Below are positions 1 to 10,610 of a DNA stretch of 64,000 nucleotides, piece by piece (within the stretch, counting starts at the first letter, position 1; every line of letters starts with the position of its first letter). The position numbers and the translations under genes are program-made. Origin of the DNA: Piezodorus guildinii (taxonomy: Eukaryota > Arthropoda > Insecta > Hemiptera > Pentatomidae). The notes below the pieces were generated by a model that was given only the letters and a program-made list of their open reading frames with translations, searched no databases and had not been told where the DNA came from. The DNA is taken from contig CM041298.1 of assembly GCA_023052935.1 (NCBI GenBank), positions 116,977,977 to 117,041,976 of the forward strand, given 5' to 3'.

Positions 1-599
1 ACATGAAGGAAAAAAAAAAAAATTAAAACTTTTAAGCGGGCATTTCAAGCTGTTATTATTATTTTTTCGTTAAATTGTATATTTCTCAGATCTCAATTTT
101 TTAAATATTTGATTATCATTTTTTTTTTTTTTTTTATATCAAGTAGTTTGGGTTGTAATTCTCGAATCTGTTGGTTTGTTGGATATCATTGAAATTGTAC
201 AACAAGGCTACTTTCTTTGGCTAATCAAGAATACGAGGAGACAAAAATTAACAAAAAAATAAGAATGATTAAAATTTAATTTTCTTCATGATGTTATGCG
301 ACATTCTTACTTTTCTATTATTAGGGTTGGGCTGTTCTACTTTTAGGAAATTTTATATTTTATATATATAGCGACAGAAAGAATATAATAATAAGTTTGA
401 TAATTTCAATATTGTATTCATTGAATGTGCCTAAAATGCCTTAATATCAGGAAGAAACGTCAAATATAACTAAAATGCGGTGAAGAAAATACAGTATTAA
501 TTTATATATGTATAGTTATATAATTACATACATTTAAAGCATATAACATTATTTGTTATTTTTAATACCATATATAATGAGATGAAAATATATCGAATT
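1..599. other. AT-rich sequence, no feature seen
   Basis: No ORF of note and no recognisable repeat relationship to the rest of the window. It has several A or T runs and short TA stretches. Confidence 0.5.
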
Positions 600-1060
600 A
601 ATACGAGCTTACTGTATCGACGTAAAATTTAATGGGCTTTAATATGATGTAGGTTTCATTCTGATTGAAATAGTCTGACATGGCTTAAATGCCGATATTT
701 AAATTTTCTTCCTCTAAAGTACCTTTAACTTTGCAGATTTAAAAAAAGTTTTTATCACATCATCTTACAGCTTTGATAAATATCGGCTAAATATGCAAGT
801 TGAGCGAATTTTATGAACAACAGAAAGAGAAAAATGAAAAAATATGTTTTTATGCAATTTATTTCATTTTTTTTTACTTAAAAAGACCGTAATATGGATT
901 TTTAATATACTGTTGGAAAGCTAAAGATGTTAGGAAAAATATTATCTATCATGTAGATAAACCTTTGACCATTTATTTTCGTTTATAAATTTGTTGAAAA
1001 AATCTTATATTGACATAAATACCGGAGATAAGTGAAAGTCGTGAGTTGTGCGCACTAGAT
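600..1060 (-). repeat. TCTGG repeat, 5' half
   Basis: Reverse-strand copy of the window's main interspersed repeat. The segment around 630-740 matches the internal block of full copies (such as 32333-33228) in reverse complement. The copy closes at 1030-1059 with the complement of the family's 5' end, including the GTGAAAGTCGTG core. The 3' half is missing. Confidence 0.85.
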
Positions 1061-1067
1061 TTTTTAT

Positions 1068-1375
1068 AACAACTCTTGGTCATAATAGTTTTTTTTATAA
1101 ACATAAAAGTTTTTTAAATATTTACGAAAAATATATAAATTTCAGTTTTGTCTACTTCATTACGACATTTATTACGAGGATTATTCATTGGAAACAAATT
1201 AATAAGTATTTTTAAAGTTATTCAACAACGCTTGGTCGATAAAAATTTTTGTTTCTTAGATATTTACGAAAAACTTACAAGTATCAGTTTTACTATACTT
1301 CTACCCCTCCTCAATATTATGTGGGAGTTATTACGAGAAGTATATGAAGATTTGTGTCATGTTTTAGCTTCCTTT
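1068..1375. repeat. Two-unit tandem duplication, about 156 bp per unit
   Basis: CTTGGTC at 1075 and again at 1231 begin two similar stretches. Each then carries ATATTTACGAAAAA, a TCAGTTTT block and a TTATTACGAG block in the same order. The units are diverged. The 80-codon frame running through them looks incidental. Confidence 0.55.
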
Positions 1376-1384
1376 TTTCAATAT

Positions 1385-2335
1385 ATATAGAATAGAATAG
1401 ATAGAATAGAAAAAAAAAATTATTCTGGGACTAGGTCCCCTAAGAATAACAGTTATGTACAATAGAAATATTGAATATGTCTGGCCAACAGACAAGAAGC
1501 ATGATTAATTATTATTTACAAAAAATTACAATTATTTACAATGAGAAAAATACCATACATAAAAAAAAATAAAGAAATTAATGAAAAATATATATCTTCT
1601 AATTTTATCTTCTGAAAAACTAAAATTTTATTCAACCGAAATCAAATTCAAAGCAAATTAAAATTTGGGCGGTAAACAGTAATCTTCATTCACTCAATGT
1701 AGATTTCTATCATATATCATATCACATTTGCTGATCGTCTATTTGGGATGACAGAAGGTATAGGAAAAGTTGGGATTTGAATGAGGATAAAGAGGCAGCA
1801 TGGCGGATGTGGATAGGTAGAGAATTCCAGAGTGTGGTAGAGCGAACAATAAAGGAACGATCAAAAGTTTTGGTTCTGTGGGTAGGAAGGTAAAGGTCAG
1901 ACTGTCGCGATCTAGTTTCAAGGGAGTGGACTGAGGATTTAAATTGAAGGAGACTGTGGATATAGGAAGGATGCTGGGAGTTAATAGTTTGGTAGAGGTA
2001 TGATCCAAGGAAATATTGTCTGCGGGTTGAGGGGAGGAGCCACTTTAATTCACCGTATAAGTGGGTAACATTGTACCTTGAAGTACCGAAGACAAATCTT
2101 AAGGAAATGTTCATAATGCGCTTTAGTCTGCCTTCAAGCACAGCCGGGAGGCCGTCAACACCATACAACAATAGTCAAAGTGGGGGAAAATGAGTGAGGA
2201 AACGAGGAGCTTACGAGTGGATAGGGGAAGGAGATGACGGGAGCGATGGAAAAATTTAAGAGTACTTATTGTTTTTCGGGAGATTTGGGCAATATGGGGT
2301 TTCCAGGAGAGGGATTGGTCGATGGTGATAATGGT
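1385..2335 (-). pseudogene. LINE-C fragment: 3' end of a CR1/Jockey-superfamily non-LTR retrotransposon
   Basis: The minus strand reads through the C-terminal end of a non-LTR reverse transcriptase ORF. The clearest piece is the 149-codon frame 2171-1722, with FGTSRYNVTHLYGELKWL, RRQYFLGSYLYQ and a terminal TLWNSLPIHIR. That order is typical of the region downstream of the RT domain in these LINEs. The 3' UTR contains GGGACCTAGTCCCAG just before an A-rich tail at 1405-1415, a signature shared with copies at 20507-21150 and 21350-21720. It is 5'-truncated and upstream codons are broken, so this is a dead copy. Confidence 0.8.
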
Positions 2336-2384
2336 GTTTTATTTATATATTTATAATATATATATATATATATATTATAATATA
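2336..2384. repeat. TA-rich microsatellite
   Basis: Alternating TA run beside the LINE-C copy, with an interrupted palindromic layout. Confidence 0.85.
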
Positions 2385-2924
2385 TGGTTCTAAAATGTTT
2401 CCTTTTTACGTGTACATCAAGGAGCGCAGTAGTAAACGCAACAGTTGCCAGGTACCATTATTGTCAACACTCAACTTGTAATGAAATACAATAAACAAGT
2501 CGTACTAAAATGCATTGCCCAAAACGTTGCCAGATCATGTGCTATGAAATAATTTAGGTTTTGGTCGTTCTGGCTAGTGTGTCATGAATCTCATCTTTAT
2601 TCTTGTACTGCTTACTGATTTAGAGAACTGTCGAACACAGTGTCCCAGTAGTTTCACCAATTCAATTAATGGTGACCGATTTTCAAGTTCAAATGCGACA
2701 CAGAATCATTCATTTAAAGTTGTATTATTTCCCAGGCTTCTCGGAATGCTTGCTCGGTACATGCTGAATAGAAATGGTTAATTCAAGAACTTCAATTATA
2801 TATATTCAATCCTCTCTGATATTGTGAACAAAGTTAATAGTATTTATTACTTTAAAGGTTTTGATTGCATTTATTTATCGAAATTAAAAAATGAATTATA
2901 TTACATATTGAAATTAAGTTTTTA
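2385..2924. other. Unique sequence, nothing recognised
   Basis: Contains a short open frame (2584-2781) with no motif I recognise and no codon bias standing out. I see no supportable gene. Confidence 0.4.
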
Positions 2925-3133
2925 TTGGGTTGTGTCACATAAAACGTCCGTTTTCAAGGTAAAAGATTTTTTATTAAAAATACGATATGAAAACAACATA
3001 ATTTTATTCCAAGTATTTACCTTCTTTTTTTACACATTTTTCCCAACGTGACACCAACTTTTTTATGCCCGAACTGAAAAACTCTGAGCTTTGAATGAAA
3101 CAGAATCTGAAAACGCACTTTTCATTTGATCAT
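2925..3133 (-). mobile_element. Mariner 3' end fragment (TIR plus transposase C-terminus)
   Basis: Reverse complement of the mariner 3' part at 60944-61152, with only scattered differences. It starts with the terminal inverted repeat (TTGGGTTGTG) directly after a TA dinucleotide at 2923-2924, the usual mariner target. It covers the last ~40 transposase codons and the short 3' UTR. The upstream part of the transposon is absent, and the fragment abuts a TCTGG repeat piece at 3134. Confidence 0.85.
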
Positions 3134-3345
3134 AATTTTCTCGGGTGTATATTTGGCTTAAATATGAAATTTCAGTTACACAACGCTTTTCTTATTCGCG
3201 CTGCTGTCACCACACACACACACAGACATTTTTGCGGGACTTGGTCATTTGGACTCAGGGGATCTTAAAACGTGTATTTCCGTTGAAAATTGGAATTCGA
3301 AAATTTTCACGATCGCAATACTTTCCCTTATATATATTTCATATA
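3134..3345 (+). repeat. TCTGG repeat, 3' end
   Basis: Contains the family 3' block: TATGAAATTTCAG, an internal CA run, GCGGGACTTGG, the TTTCCGTTGAAAA segment and TTTTCACGATCGCAATAC. It ends in the variant palindrome with TTCATATA rather than CTATATATAG. Confidence 0.85.
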
Positions 3346-3916
3346 AGTATTCAACAAAGGAGATATGTAAAAGTCGTGTTTTGGATTTATATTATCATAT
3401 TATAAAACCTATGTTATTACCTACTGAATCTATGTGTTATTAATATAATTAATCTTTCATATTACTAGTAGTACCCTTGCAGATTGCAGAACACTGGAGT
3501 TCAGAAATAAAACAGATGGACTTTTTCAATTATAATAAAAGAAAAAGAATTCTTAAAAAAAAAAAAGCTTTTAGAACAATGGAATATTACTAAAGGAAAC
3601 ATGTAAGGTAGGTCGGAGGAGACGTTTGAGTTGTGAATATGCTGATGTAATTTTCGAGAATTCCGACGGTGTTTTTTCGTAATATGTCATCCTTCTTTGG
3701 AGCGTAAAGTTGAAATATGTGTTGTAATCTCGGGTTAACGGGTGGGTATTAAATTAGCATTTTGCTTTCTAAGTATTACTCATAGCTATTAAAATATTAA
3801 ACTACTTATAATATTTTAAATTAATTTAGTGATCAAATTTTAATGATGTTAAAACCATAACTTGATATTGACTCACTTGCTTCGACCAGAACGTGGGTAA
3901 AATAAAATAAAAAAAA
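3346..3916. other. No feature seen
   Basis: AT-rich stretch between two TCTGG repeat pieces. A short A run lies at 3557-3567. No repeat relationship or coding signal was recognised. Confidence 0.4.
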
Positions 3917-4914
3917 TCTGGTGCGGGCAACACACGATTTTCACTTACCTCCGTTTATAAAATCGATTAAAGAATTTCTAAATACAATTAGGGATAAAAA
4001 TAAGTAAAACCATTAAGGAATTCATTAAATTGAATTAATATAGAAACTTAATTAATATTAATATTTAATATGTGTTCTATTAAAAACTCTATTATATTAT
4101 TATCTAAAATAATCAGTCAGTTTTATCGGCTTTTGATCACTCTTTATTCAATTTTACAAGCTTGTGTAAAAGAAAATATATTTTCTAAAGTCATTCTCTT
4201 TCCAATGGTATATTATACGTCTATATTACTGTTCTTATGTTCAAAAACAAAATTGGCGCGCTGTGCTTCGTTGACAAGCCGCCAGGTTGCTGCACGGCAA
4301 ACATGAATTTTCCTTTTCGGGAACCCAAAAAACAGTTAGTTTTATCGGCTTTTCATTACTCAACATTACCCTTTACAATTCCGTGAATCAGATAATATTT
4401 TTTATAAAAACTTTAGCTATCCAACAGTATATTTTACATCTATATTACTATTGTTGTGTTCAAAAACACAAACAATGCATAACAAAATATTTGTTTAGTT
4501 TTCTCCTTTAGTTGTTTATCAAATTCACTCAACGTGCATATTTAGCTGTTAATTATCAATGCTAACGAGATAATATAGCTATTTTTATAGAATCTACAAA
4601 ATTAAAGGTACTCTAGAGGAAGAAACTTTAAAATATCTGCATTTAAGCCCTGTCAGACTATTTCAATCAGAATGAAATCTACATGATATTAAAGCCCATT
4701 AAATTTTACACCGATATAGCGAGTTTAATCAAAATCCGTTAGATCCGTTTTTGCAAAAATCGTAAAAAGGTGCACAATGCATGATGTATAGTAGATCTTC
4801 CGGTCAGCTGATATTGATGAAATAGTTCTTGTAACATCTCAGGCGTATTGTTGTCTTGAATATGAAATTTCAGTTTCATAGGACTTTTCGTTTTCGCGTG
4901 AAGGTGAAAGTAAA
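3917..4914 (+). repeat. TCTGG repeat, near full length, composite
   Basis: Begins with TCTGGTGCGGGCAACACACG and ends at a degenerate GTGAAGGTGAAAGTAAA terminus. The block with CAGT(T)AGTTTTATCGGC occurs twice (near 4108 and 4332), with about 60 bp of unrelated sequence in between (4250-4310). Two copies therefore appear joined, or a segment has been duplicated. The CA run and most of the usual 3' block are missing. Confidence 0.85.
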
Positions 4915-5024
4915 GGACATTCTTCCCTTATGGTTTATAAGTAATATACATTTACATTAAGTTTTATTTGGACGGAAAAATTAAATTTTCTGTAAACAAG
5001 TCATCAAAACATTATTCCTGATTT

Positions 5025-5256
5025 CTTCCTATCAAGGTTATATTAGGAAAGGAATCTTTAGCGATTACCTGACATCACACTGGTTCGGTACCGCTATTTT
5101 ATTTCACCTCTAAAGGACGGCATAACCGTTATTTTATAGGAGTAATAATTTGATTACTCCTATTAAAAGATCATATCATGATGTGCCAGCATTGAACCCG
5201 CGACCTTGGGCATAGGAGGCTGTTATGCTGGCCAATAAACCGCAGGTGACCCCATG
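5025..5256 (-). repeat. SINE-1, diverged copy
   Basis: Minus-strand relative of the SINE at 22711-22992. The tRNA-like head lies at the high-coordinate end, with a B box-like GGGTTCAATGC read in reverse at about 5195. The body carries the GGACGG/CCGTCC and ACCTGACAT segments. It is diverged and lacks a clear tail. Confidence 0.75.
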
Positions 5257-6267
5257 CTAATTTTTTTAAAAAACATTTTGTGTTGCGCAAAACTTACTAT
5301 TTATTATTCTAAAACATATACTTTTAATACTCAGCATTATTATAATTGGTAATTAAGAATTAAATATACTAATTGTAGGCAGAAATTATCAAAGCTCTTG
5401 AACACCGGCGAAAGGTAAATGTTTTCTTATTAACTTTACTGCCTATTAAGCTTTTTAGAGTTTGAATGTTTGAAAAGGAGAGCTGTTCATTCATGGATTA
5501 CTTGGAGTGTGCTTTTGAGTTGAACCTTGTTAATTGGTCTCGTGTAAAAATAATCTGTTTGATACGTAATAAGGGCTCGATAACAGATAACTATAGGCAT
5601 GGAGATTGCAATATTTTAAAAGAGGTTTTCGTGTTCAAGATGTAACGAAGTGGCTAGTGTATTCCCATTTGGATTTTTAGATATTTTATGTTTAATAATG
5701 TCTCTGAATTCATTTATTCATGAACACATAAATTTCGATCGCAAATTTTAATTTGATACTGCTCAAAGTAATGTAGATACTGTTCCTCTTTATGCTGTGT
5801 AGGCGTTACGTAACGTATTAATTAGCAGGATGTTGACAGATATATTGTGGATTGAATAAATACATTTCATTTTCAAATGGAATACATACGATTCTCTGAA
5901 ACATTATTTTAGGAAGCATTCCATATGTTTGTAAATGCTCTTAAGCAGATAACGGTAAATACAAAAACCAGAGAAAATAAAAATAAATAAAAGACTCCTA
6001 ATCAGCGACTGAATGCATTATACTCTATTCTATCTTAATCATCAAAACTAATAATAAGACAAAAACTGAATACATACACATATCTACTTAAACCCATATG
6101 GACATATGCTCCACGGATTTTTAGCTCATTATAAAAGACACATGCAAAAACTGCAATCAATTAAATCAAAAGTTTTAAGACTAATACCTACAGCTCCTTA
6201 GTACCTAAACAAAAAACCCTTCATACGGACTTACAACAACCAACATTTGAGCTACAAATACATACGT
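5257..6267. other. Unique AT-rich sequence, nothing recognised
   Basis: No ORF of 60 codons or more and no match to repeats elsewhere in the window. I see no feature to support. Confidence 0.4.
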
Positions 6268-6399
6268 TTGTTTGTTTATTTATTTAACGTCACTTTATGC
6301 TACTATGGCTAATCGGACGATGCTACAGTGGGAGTCCTAAATTTTTTTTGCCTATCCAGGTTTTATTAGGATAGGGATCTTTAACGAGCACCTGACATA
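6268..6399 (-). repeat. SINE-1, 3' part
   Basis: Nearly identical to the 3' half of the SINE-1 copy at 22711-22992, including the AAATAAATAAA-type tail read on the minus strand at 6268-6285. Head and promoter boxes are missing. An extra T run sits at about 6344. Confidence 0.85.
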
Positions 6400-6884
6400 G
6401 GAAATTAGTCCTTTTCGGGCTTAAATGCCATAAACACAAGATCTCAATCTACTGACTTATATATACCTTATTATAGTTCATTACTGGTTCCTTTGGAAGA
6501 TATCTTGCTTCCTTATTCTTGAAATCCTCACTCATCTCCGTAAAATCTCGTTTACAACCTTACTCAAACATCATTTATTTCTACATCTTCTCAAACATCA
6601 ATCTTCTACATGTATGTTAACAATCACGACTGAACCAATTTGGGAAATGGTAGATATAACTGAATACATTTAACGTTTCATATGTTTTTATTGGTTTATT
6701 ATTTTCATTGATGAAACTTTTTATGAACCAAGAAAAAATGAAACAACTTCTCCTCCCCCCCCTCTCTCTCTATCTCAAAATTTGACGTTTCAAGGGGTAC
6801 GTAAAATCCAAATTTTATAAAATATAATGGATATAATTATTTGATCATTGAGTGTAACAGAAATAAATTAGTTCGGGTGGCGGA
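6400..6884. other. No gene; pyrimidine-rich tract
   Basis: AT-rich, with a CT-rich run at about 6750-6776. No coding signal. Confidence 0.4.
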
Positions 6885-7020
6885 AAGTAATAAAAAATAA
6901 TTAAAAAGTTTAACTATTTATTGTCTGCCAACGTTTCGAATCCTATTATTAGCCATCTTCAGGGCGATTAATCAACCTATCAATTGTTCTAAATCCCTCT
7001 TGATTCCGCTGGGGTTTTAA
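6885..7020 (-). mobile_element. Penelope-like element end fragment (candidate)
   Basis: On the minus strand this contains the CCTGAAGATGGC ... CGAAACGTTGGC block, a well-known pattern in the terminal repeats of Penelope-like retroelements, where it forms a hammerhead ribozyme. No Penelope RT or GIY-YIG coding sequence is present. The family assignment rests on this motif only. Confidence 0.45.
6927..6966 (-). ncRNA. Hammerhead-ribozyme-like motif (degenerate stem II)
   Basis: Minus strand order: CGCC (stem I), CUGAAGA (matches core CUGANGA), a weakly pairing stem II, GAAAC, then GUU and GGC (stem I partner). Stem II pairs poorly, so activity in this copy is doubtful. The layout, with a near-absent stem III, equals that of the better motif at 48229-48267. 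Confidence 0.4.
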
Positions 7021-7089
7021 ATAAAGTAAAAGTTAACACAATTTTAAAGAATTGCATTAATTTCATTAGAAACATATGTTTTAGATAAA

Positions 7090-7211
7090 ATTATATCACA
7101 GTGTATAACTATTATGTACAACAATCACCTACTTGTATGCACTATTCGTCACTTTATTACCTACAACTTTGTATATAAGATAGCATTTTTTTCTAAAATA
7201 TTAGTTTTCCA

Positions 7212-7287
<76 letters not shown>

Positions 7288-7320
7288 CTGTTCTCATTAT
7301 TAAAAAAAAAAAAAGTTCTT
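7090..7320 (+). repeat. TCTGG repeat, internal fragment with TA expansion
   Basis: Matches the middle block of full copies (TTTTTTCTAAAATATTAG, CCAAC, ATTACTGTTCT). The short TATAT stretch normally found there has grown into about 35 TA dinucleotides (7217-7285). The long frame through this TA run is an artefact. Confidence 0.75.
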
Positions 7321-7429
7321 TATTTATCTGTTGTTGAAATCAATTGTATAATTATTAAATAAAAAGTAGGAATCAATTAAATGATTTTTTTTTCAGGATG
7401 AAAAAAGGTCAAAGAATTAATTGAATTGA

Positions 7430-8582
7430 TTTCCGAAAAAAACAACATTTATTTTATTATATTATTACAACAATTAGTTTATCGGCTCGTCATCCTTTAT
7501 TTCAGGTTTACGATTTTGTGTATAATAATAGAGTATTTTTTTCTAAAATCTTTAGCTTTTCAACGGTTTATTATACATCGAAATGACTGTTCGTATGTTT
7601 AAAACACAAAAACTGCATTAATTTTTTTTTTTTTTTTGCTATTTTATGTTTAGGTTGGATATATAATGTTTCCTACCGTATATTTATCTGTTTTTTATAA
7701 ATTCTAACAAGGTGATATGGTTATTTTTTTCGAATCTACAAAATGAAAGGTACTTTAGAGAAACAAAATAAAAAATCACAGACCTTTACGCTTTTTTTAA
7801 AAATTTATTTATTTATAGTAATTTACAACTTTATTAAAGAACACAATAAGTAAATATGAGGAATGAAAAGAAAAAAGAAAAAAGTCATGAAAATGTCTTG
7901 AGAAAGAACTACCCAGTGGTATTTTATTTTAACTTAGTAGGTCCCGAGGCCACCTTCTTTTCAGTCTCCTTGGAGAGTTATCAGGGATATCTAAGGAAGA
8001 TAAAGTATGGACAAGTGGATTTGTATGGGCAGGGAGTTTAGTATGAAAAGAGGAATATCTATCATGGGCTATGTCTGCAACAAATGGGATGTTAAGGTCA
8101 TTATGTATGAGTTGATTTGTAACAAAATAAGGAGCATTCAGGATTTTGCGAAGCATTTTGGATTGTAAGGACTGGATGAGGGAGGAATTAGATGGTTTCG
8201 TCGAGCTCCAAAGCTCGATCCCATATGTCCAAATAGGTCTGATAATTGTGATGTAGATGAGTCTTGTGTAATATACTGGAAGTTTTGAACGTTTGTCTAG
8301 TAAGTGTTGTAGTAATCGATATCTTCGAGCAGTTTCTTGTCGTTTCAGTCTTGTGTGAGGATTTTTTACGCTTTTAAATTATGAAATGTCATTTATATGA
8401 TATTTCAGCTATTAAAAACTTGTTGTTTTCGGGATAAACTTAACACACACACTATGATATGCAGACCTTTTTGAGCCCTATTTGGTTATTTGGACACAGG
8501 GAACCCTTAAACATTTATTTTTGTTAAAAAATGAATTAGAAAGTTTTCGCGATCATTATATATAGTTAAGTGAAAGTAATAA
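7430..8582 (+). repeat. TCTGG repeat interrupted by a LINE-A insertion
   Basis: The 5' part (7430-7784) and 3' part (8376-8582) belong to one copy. They run up to GGTACTTTAGAGAAA and resume at TATGAAATGTC, ending in a diverged palindrome and GTGAAAGTAA. The gap is filled by the LINE-A copy 7796-8364, flanked by an 11 bp duplication of this repeat's own sequence. The 5' terminal ~250 bp are missing. Confidence 0.8.
7796..8364 (-). mobile_element. LINE-A (Jockey-type) 3' end, 5'-truncated, with TSD
   Basis: Minus-strand 3' end of a Jockey-like LINE. The C-terminal codons (ILNAPYFVTNQLIHNDLNIP, RRLKRRWPRDLL) are clear at 8156-7929. The 3' end has the AAATAAATAAA tail at 7800-7812. It is flanked by the 11 bp target-site duplication TTTACGCTTTT at 7785-7795 and 8365-8375, so both ends are fixed. 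Codons upstream are frameshifted. It is inserted into a TCTGG repeat. Confidence 0.9.
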
Positions 8583-8629
8583 ATGTTTTACCTGAAAAAA
8601 TATAATTATTATTTAAACTTAAAGTTTAT

Positions 8630-8686
8630 TAAAAGCGTTATTTCAAAAAGGTATGTGAAGGTCGTGTTTTGCGCTCTCAAGATTTT
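8630..8686 (-). repeat. TCTGG repeat, 5' terminal fragment
   Basis: Complement of the family 5' end (GTATGTGAAGGTCGTG, then a diverged terminus). It lies head-to-tail with the copy ending at 8582. Confidence 0.65.
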
Positions 8687-8690
8687 TAGA

Positions 8691-9639
8691 ATTCAAATGT
8701 TGTAATTAATTTCCTCCCATGAGTCCTATATCACCTGTATGAATGGTTTCGCTGGAGGATATAAGCGATGAAACCCTCGAAACATCTCTTCAACCGCGGG
8801 AGACTCAATAAGAAACAGAGATATGAGCGGGTTTCATTATTCAAGCCACCGCGTTGCAAAACGTTCCCCCATCCCCTGTAGAGGGAAGAGATAAAACGGG
8901 AATAAAAATAGGGAACAAGAAGATGCGGGTGTTTGGATTGGGCTCGAGGGCGAGGATTTAGGGCTAAGCTTGAAATATTGAATCTCAATCGGATCTGTGT
9001 ACCCTTTAGGATCCCTTTCTTCGGCCCTTCTCATATCTAACGCCCTCAGATAACGCCTGCGTTAGCGACTCAATTGAAATCCTACGAACCGGTATATGCT
9101 CGTCTTATTCAAGGCTCCTGTATACAAAGTCTTGTTTTGTACTCTCTTCTTCGGCTGGCCGTTTTTTATGCTCTTTGTAATTTTAAAGTATTGGATGAAT
9201 ATAGGTCAATCCATTCAACATTTTGCCGCTTTTTTATTTTCATAGTATTTTTTACAAATTATTCTACATATTTTCCTGATTATAAAACCGTGGCTTAAAT
9301 ATTTTTTTGGCAAATACTTTTAATGTTGCAACCGTTTTAAGTCAGCTTCACGGCTGAGAACATGTGTTTGAAAAATCTCTCTATTTCTGGTAACTTTGTA
9401 GATATCAAATAAAGAACGCTGCGAATAATTATACAATGGTTTATTAATAATGTTATTGAGTATTTTTTTATTAATTAGGACAAACGGATTTTTTTTATAT
9501 TCGTTATTCAGGCTCTGCTTATCTTGAAACGTAAGCCCTCTAATTCTGAGAATGAGTAATTTTTTTGTTGGCCTTTTTAAAGTTTCATTATTGTAGATAA
9601 TAAACAAAGAATAATAACAATATAATAGGAACACATAAA
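8691..9639. other. Unique sequence with a GC-richer island (8720-9060)
   Basis: Clearly higher GC than the surroundings between about 8720 and 9060, with no match to any repeat in the window. Short frames exist on both strands, but none has a recognisable domain. It could be old unique host sequence or an unrecognised element. 9300-9630 is AT-rich with a weak minus-strand frame. Confidence 0.4.
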
Positions 9640-10285
9640 ACTAAATACAAGTGTGTTAATAAAAACCGGTAAAGAGATAGGACTCGAATTAAATACCGAT
9701 AAGACGAAATATATGATTAATAGCAGAAACGGCAGCGATCTTGGTGATATTGATACATCAGGCTATACTTTTGAACGTGTAGAGAAATTCAAGTATTTAG
9801 GTTCAATGATAACTAGAAAAAATGAAATTCAGGAAGAAATAAAGTCCCGGTTAAAGGTGGTAAATGCTTGTTATTATTCAGTTGCTTACTTGTCAGCTTA
9901 CTTTGAAGGATGAACAACGGCTTTTTCGAAAATAAGATATTTGGTCCGAAGAGAGATGGGGCCACTGGGGAGTTTAGAAGGTTGCACAAAGCGGAATTGC
10001 GGAACTTGTACCCTGTGAATATAATTGAGTTGATACCATTGCGGAGACTCAAATGGACGAGTTAAGTTGTTGGGTCCGGTGAGGTTCGGATTCCGAGAAA
10101 GTTGGTATTTGCTGATCCGACTGGTAGGCGTCCGAAAGGTAGGCCGAAACGTCGATGGTAGGATTGCGTTAAGGCTGATCTCGGGAGATTGGACGAGTGA
10201 ACATTGGACGAGTCTATGCAGGCGGAGTTTGGTGGTATCGGCATCGAACCTTCGGGTTCGGTAAGCCTATTATTATTATTATTGT
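9640..10285 (+). pseudogene. LINE-B (RTE-like) 3' end, internally deleted
   Basis: The plus strand encodes the end of an RTE-type reverse transcriptase: GLELNTDKTKYM, then FKYLGSMI and EIQEEIKSRLKV (9653-9900), the usual block following the YADD region. After about 9905 the frame breaks, and a segment present in sister copies (29848-30412) is missing. The 3' UTR ends in an ATT tandem tail at 10268-10285, typical of RTE elements. Confidence 0.85.
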
Positions 10286-10596
10286 TATAAACTGTAGTAA
10301 CTTTACTAATGATATAAATATAAACATTCTTACTAATATAATATATTATAACTTTACATGAACGACGTCTTGACCGGAGTCCCCCATGGATTTTGGGGGT
10401 ACTTATATGAAGGGATAGTCGAGGGGATGAATGAAAGGCGGCAGAGATCAAATGAAGAGACTGATGGATCACTTAATATCCATAATGTCCAAGTACTTCC
10501 TGTAAGATGTTTGAAGTATGGGTTCAAGTAAGTGCACAGTTGTCTTGGGCAGAAGTCCCTGAAGGCTTTTGGAGGTAAAGAGCGCCATCCTTTGTA
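10286..10596. other. Unique sequence, nothing recognised
   Basis: Includes a somewhat GC-richer stretch (10360-10590) without a repeat match. A minus-strand frame over 10062-10472 overlaps LINE-B in antisense and is not coding in appearance. Confidence 0.4.
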
Positions 10597-10610
10597 ATAG
10601 GGGAAATATT

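Noticed and set aside
1148..1390. 80-codon ORF
   Set aside because: Lies across a diverged tandem duplication in AT-rich DNA, with no domain and no bias beyond base composition.
7114..7362. YI-repeat proteins from TA runs (also 13967-14191, 21470-21774, 54893-55117, 59122-59358, 61497-61781)
   Set aside because: Frames exist only because TA dinucleotide repeats lack stops.
8731..9034. Minus-strand ORFs in the GC-richer island
   Set aside because: Two short overlapping frames with no domain, start context or splice signals; kept only as part of an unexplained unique island.
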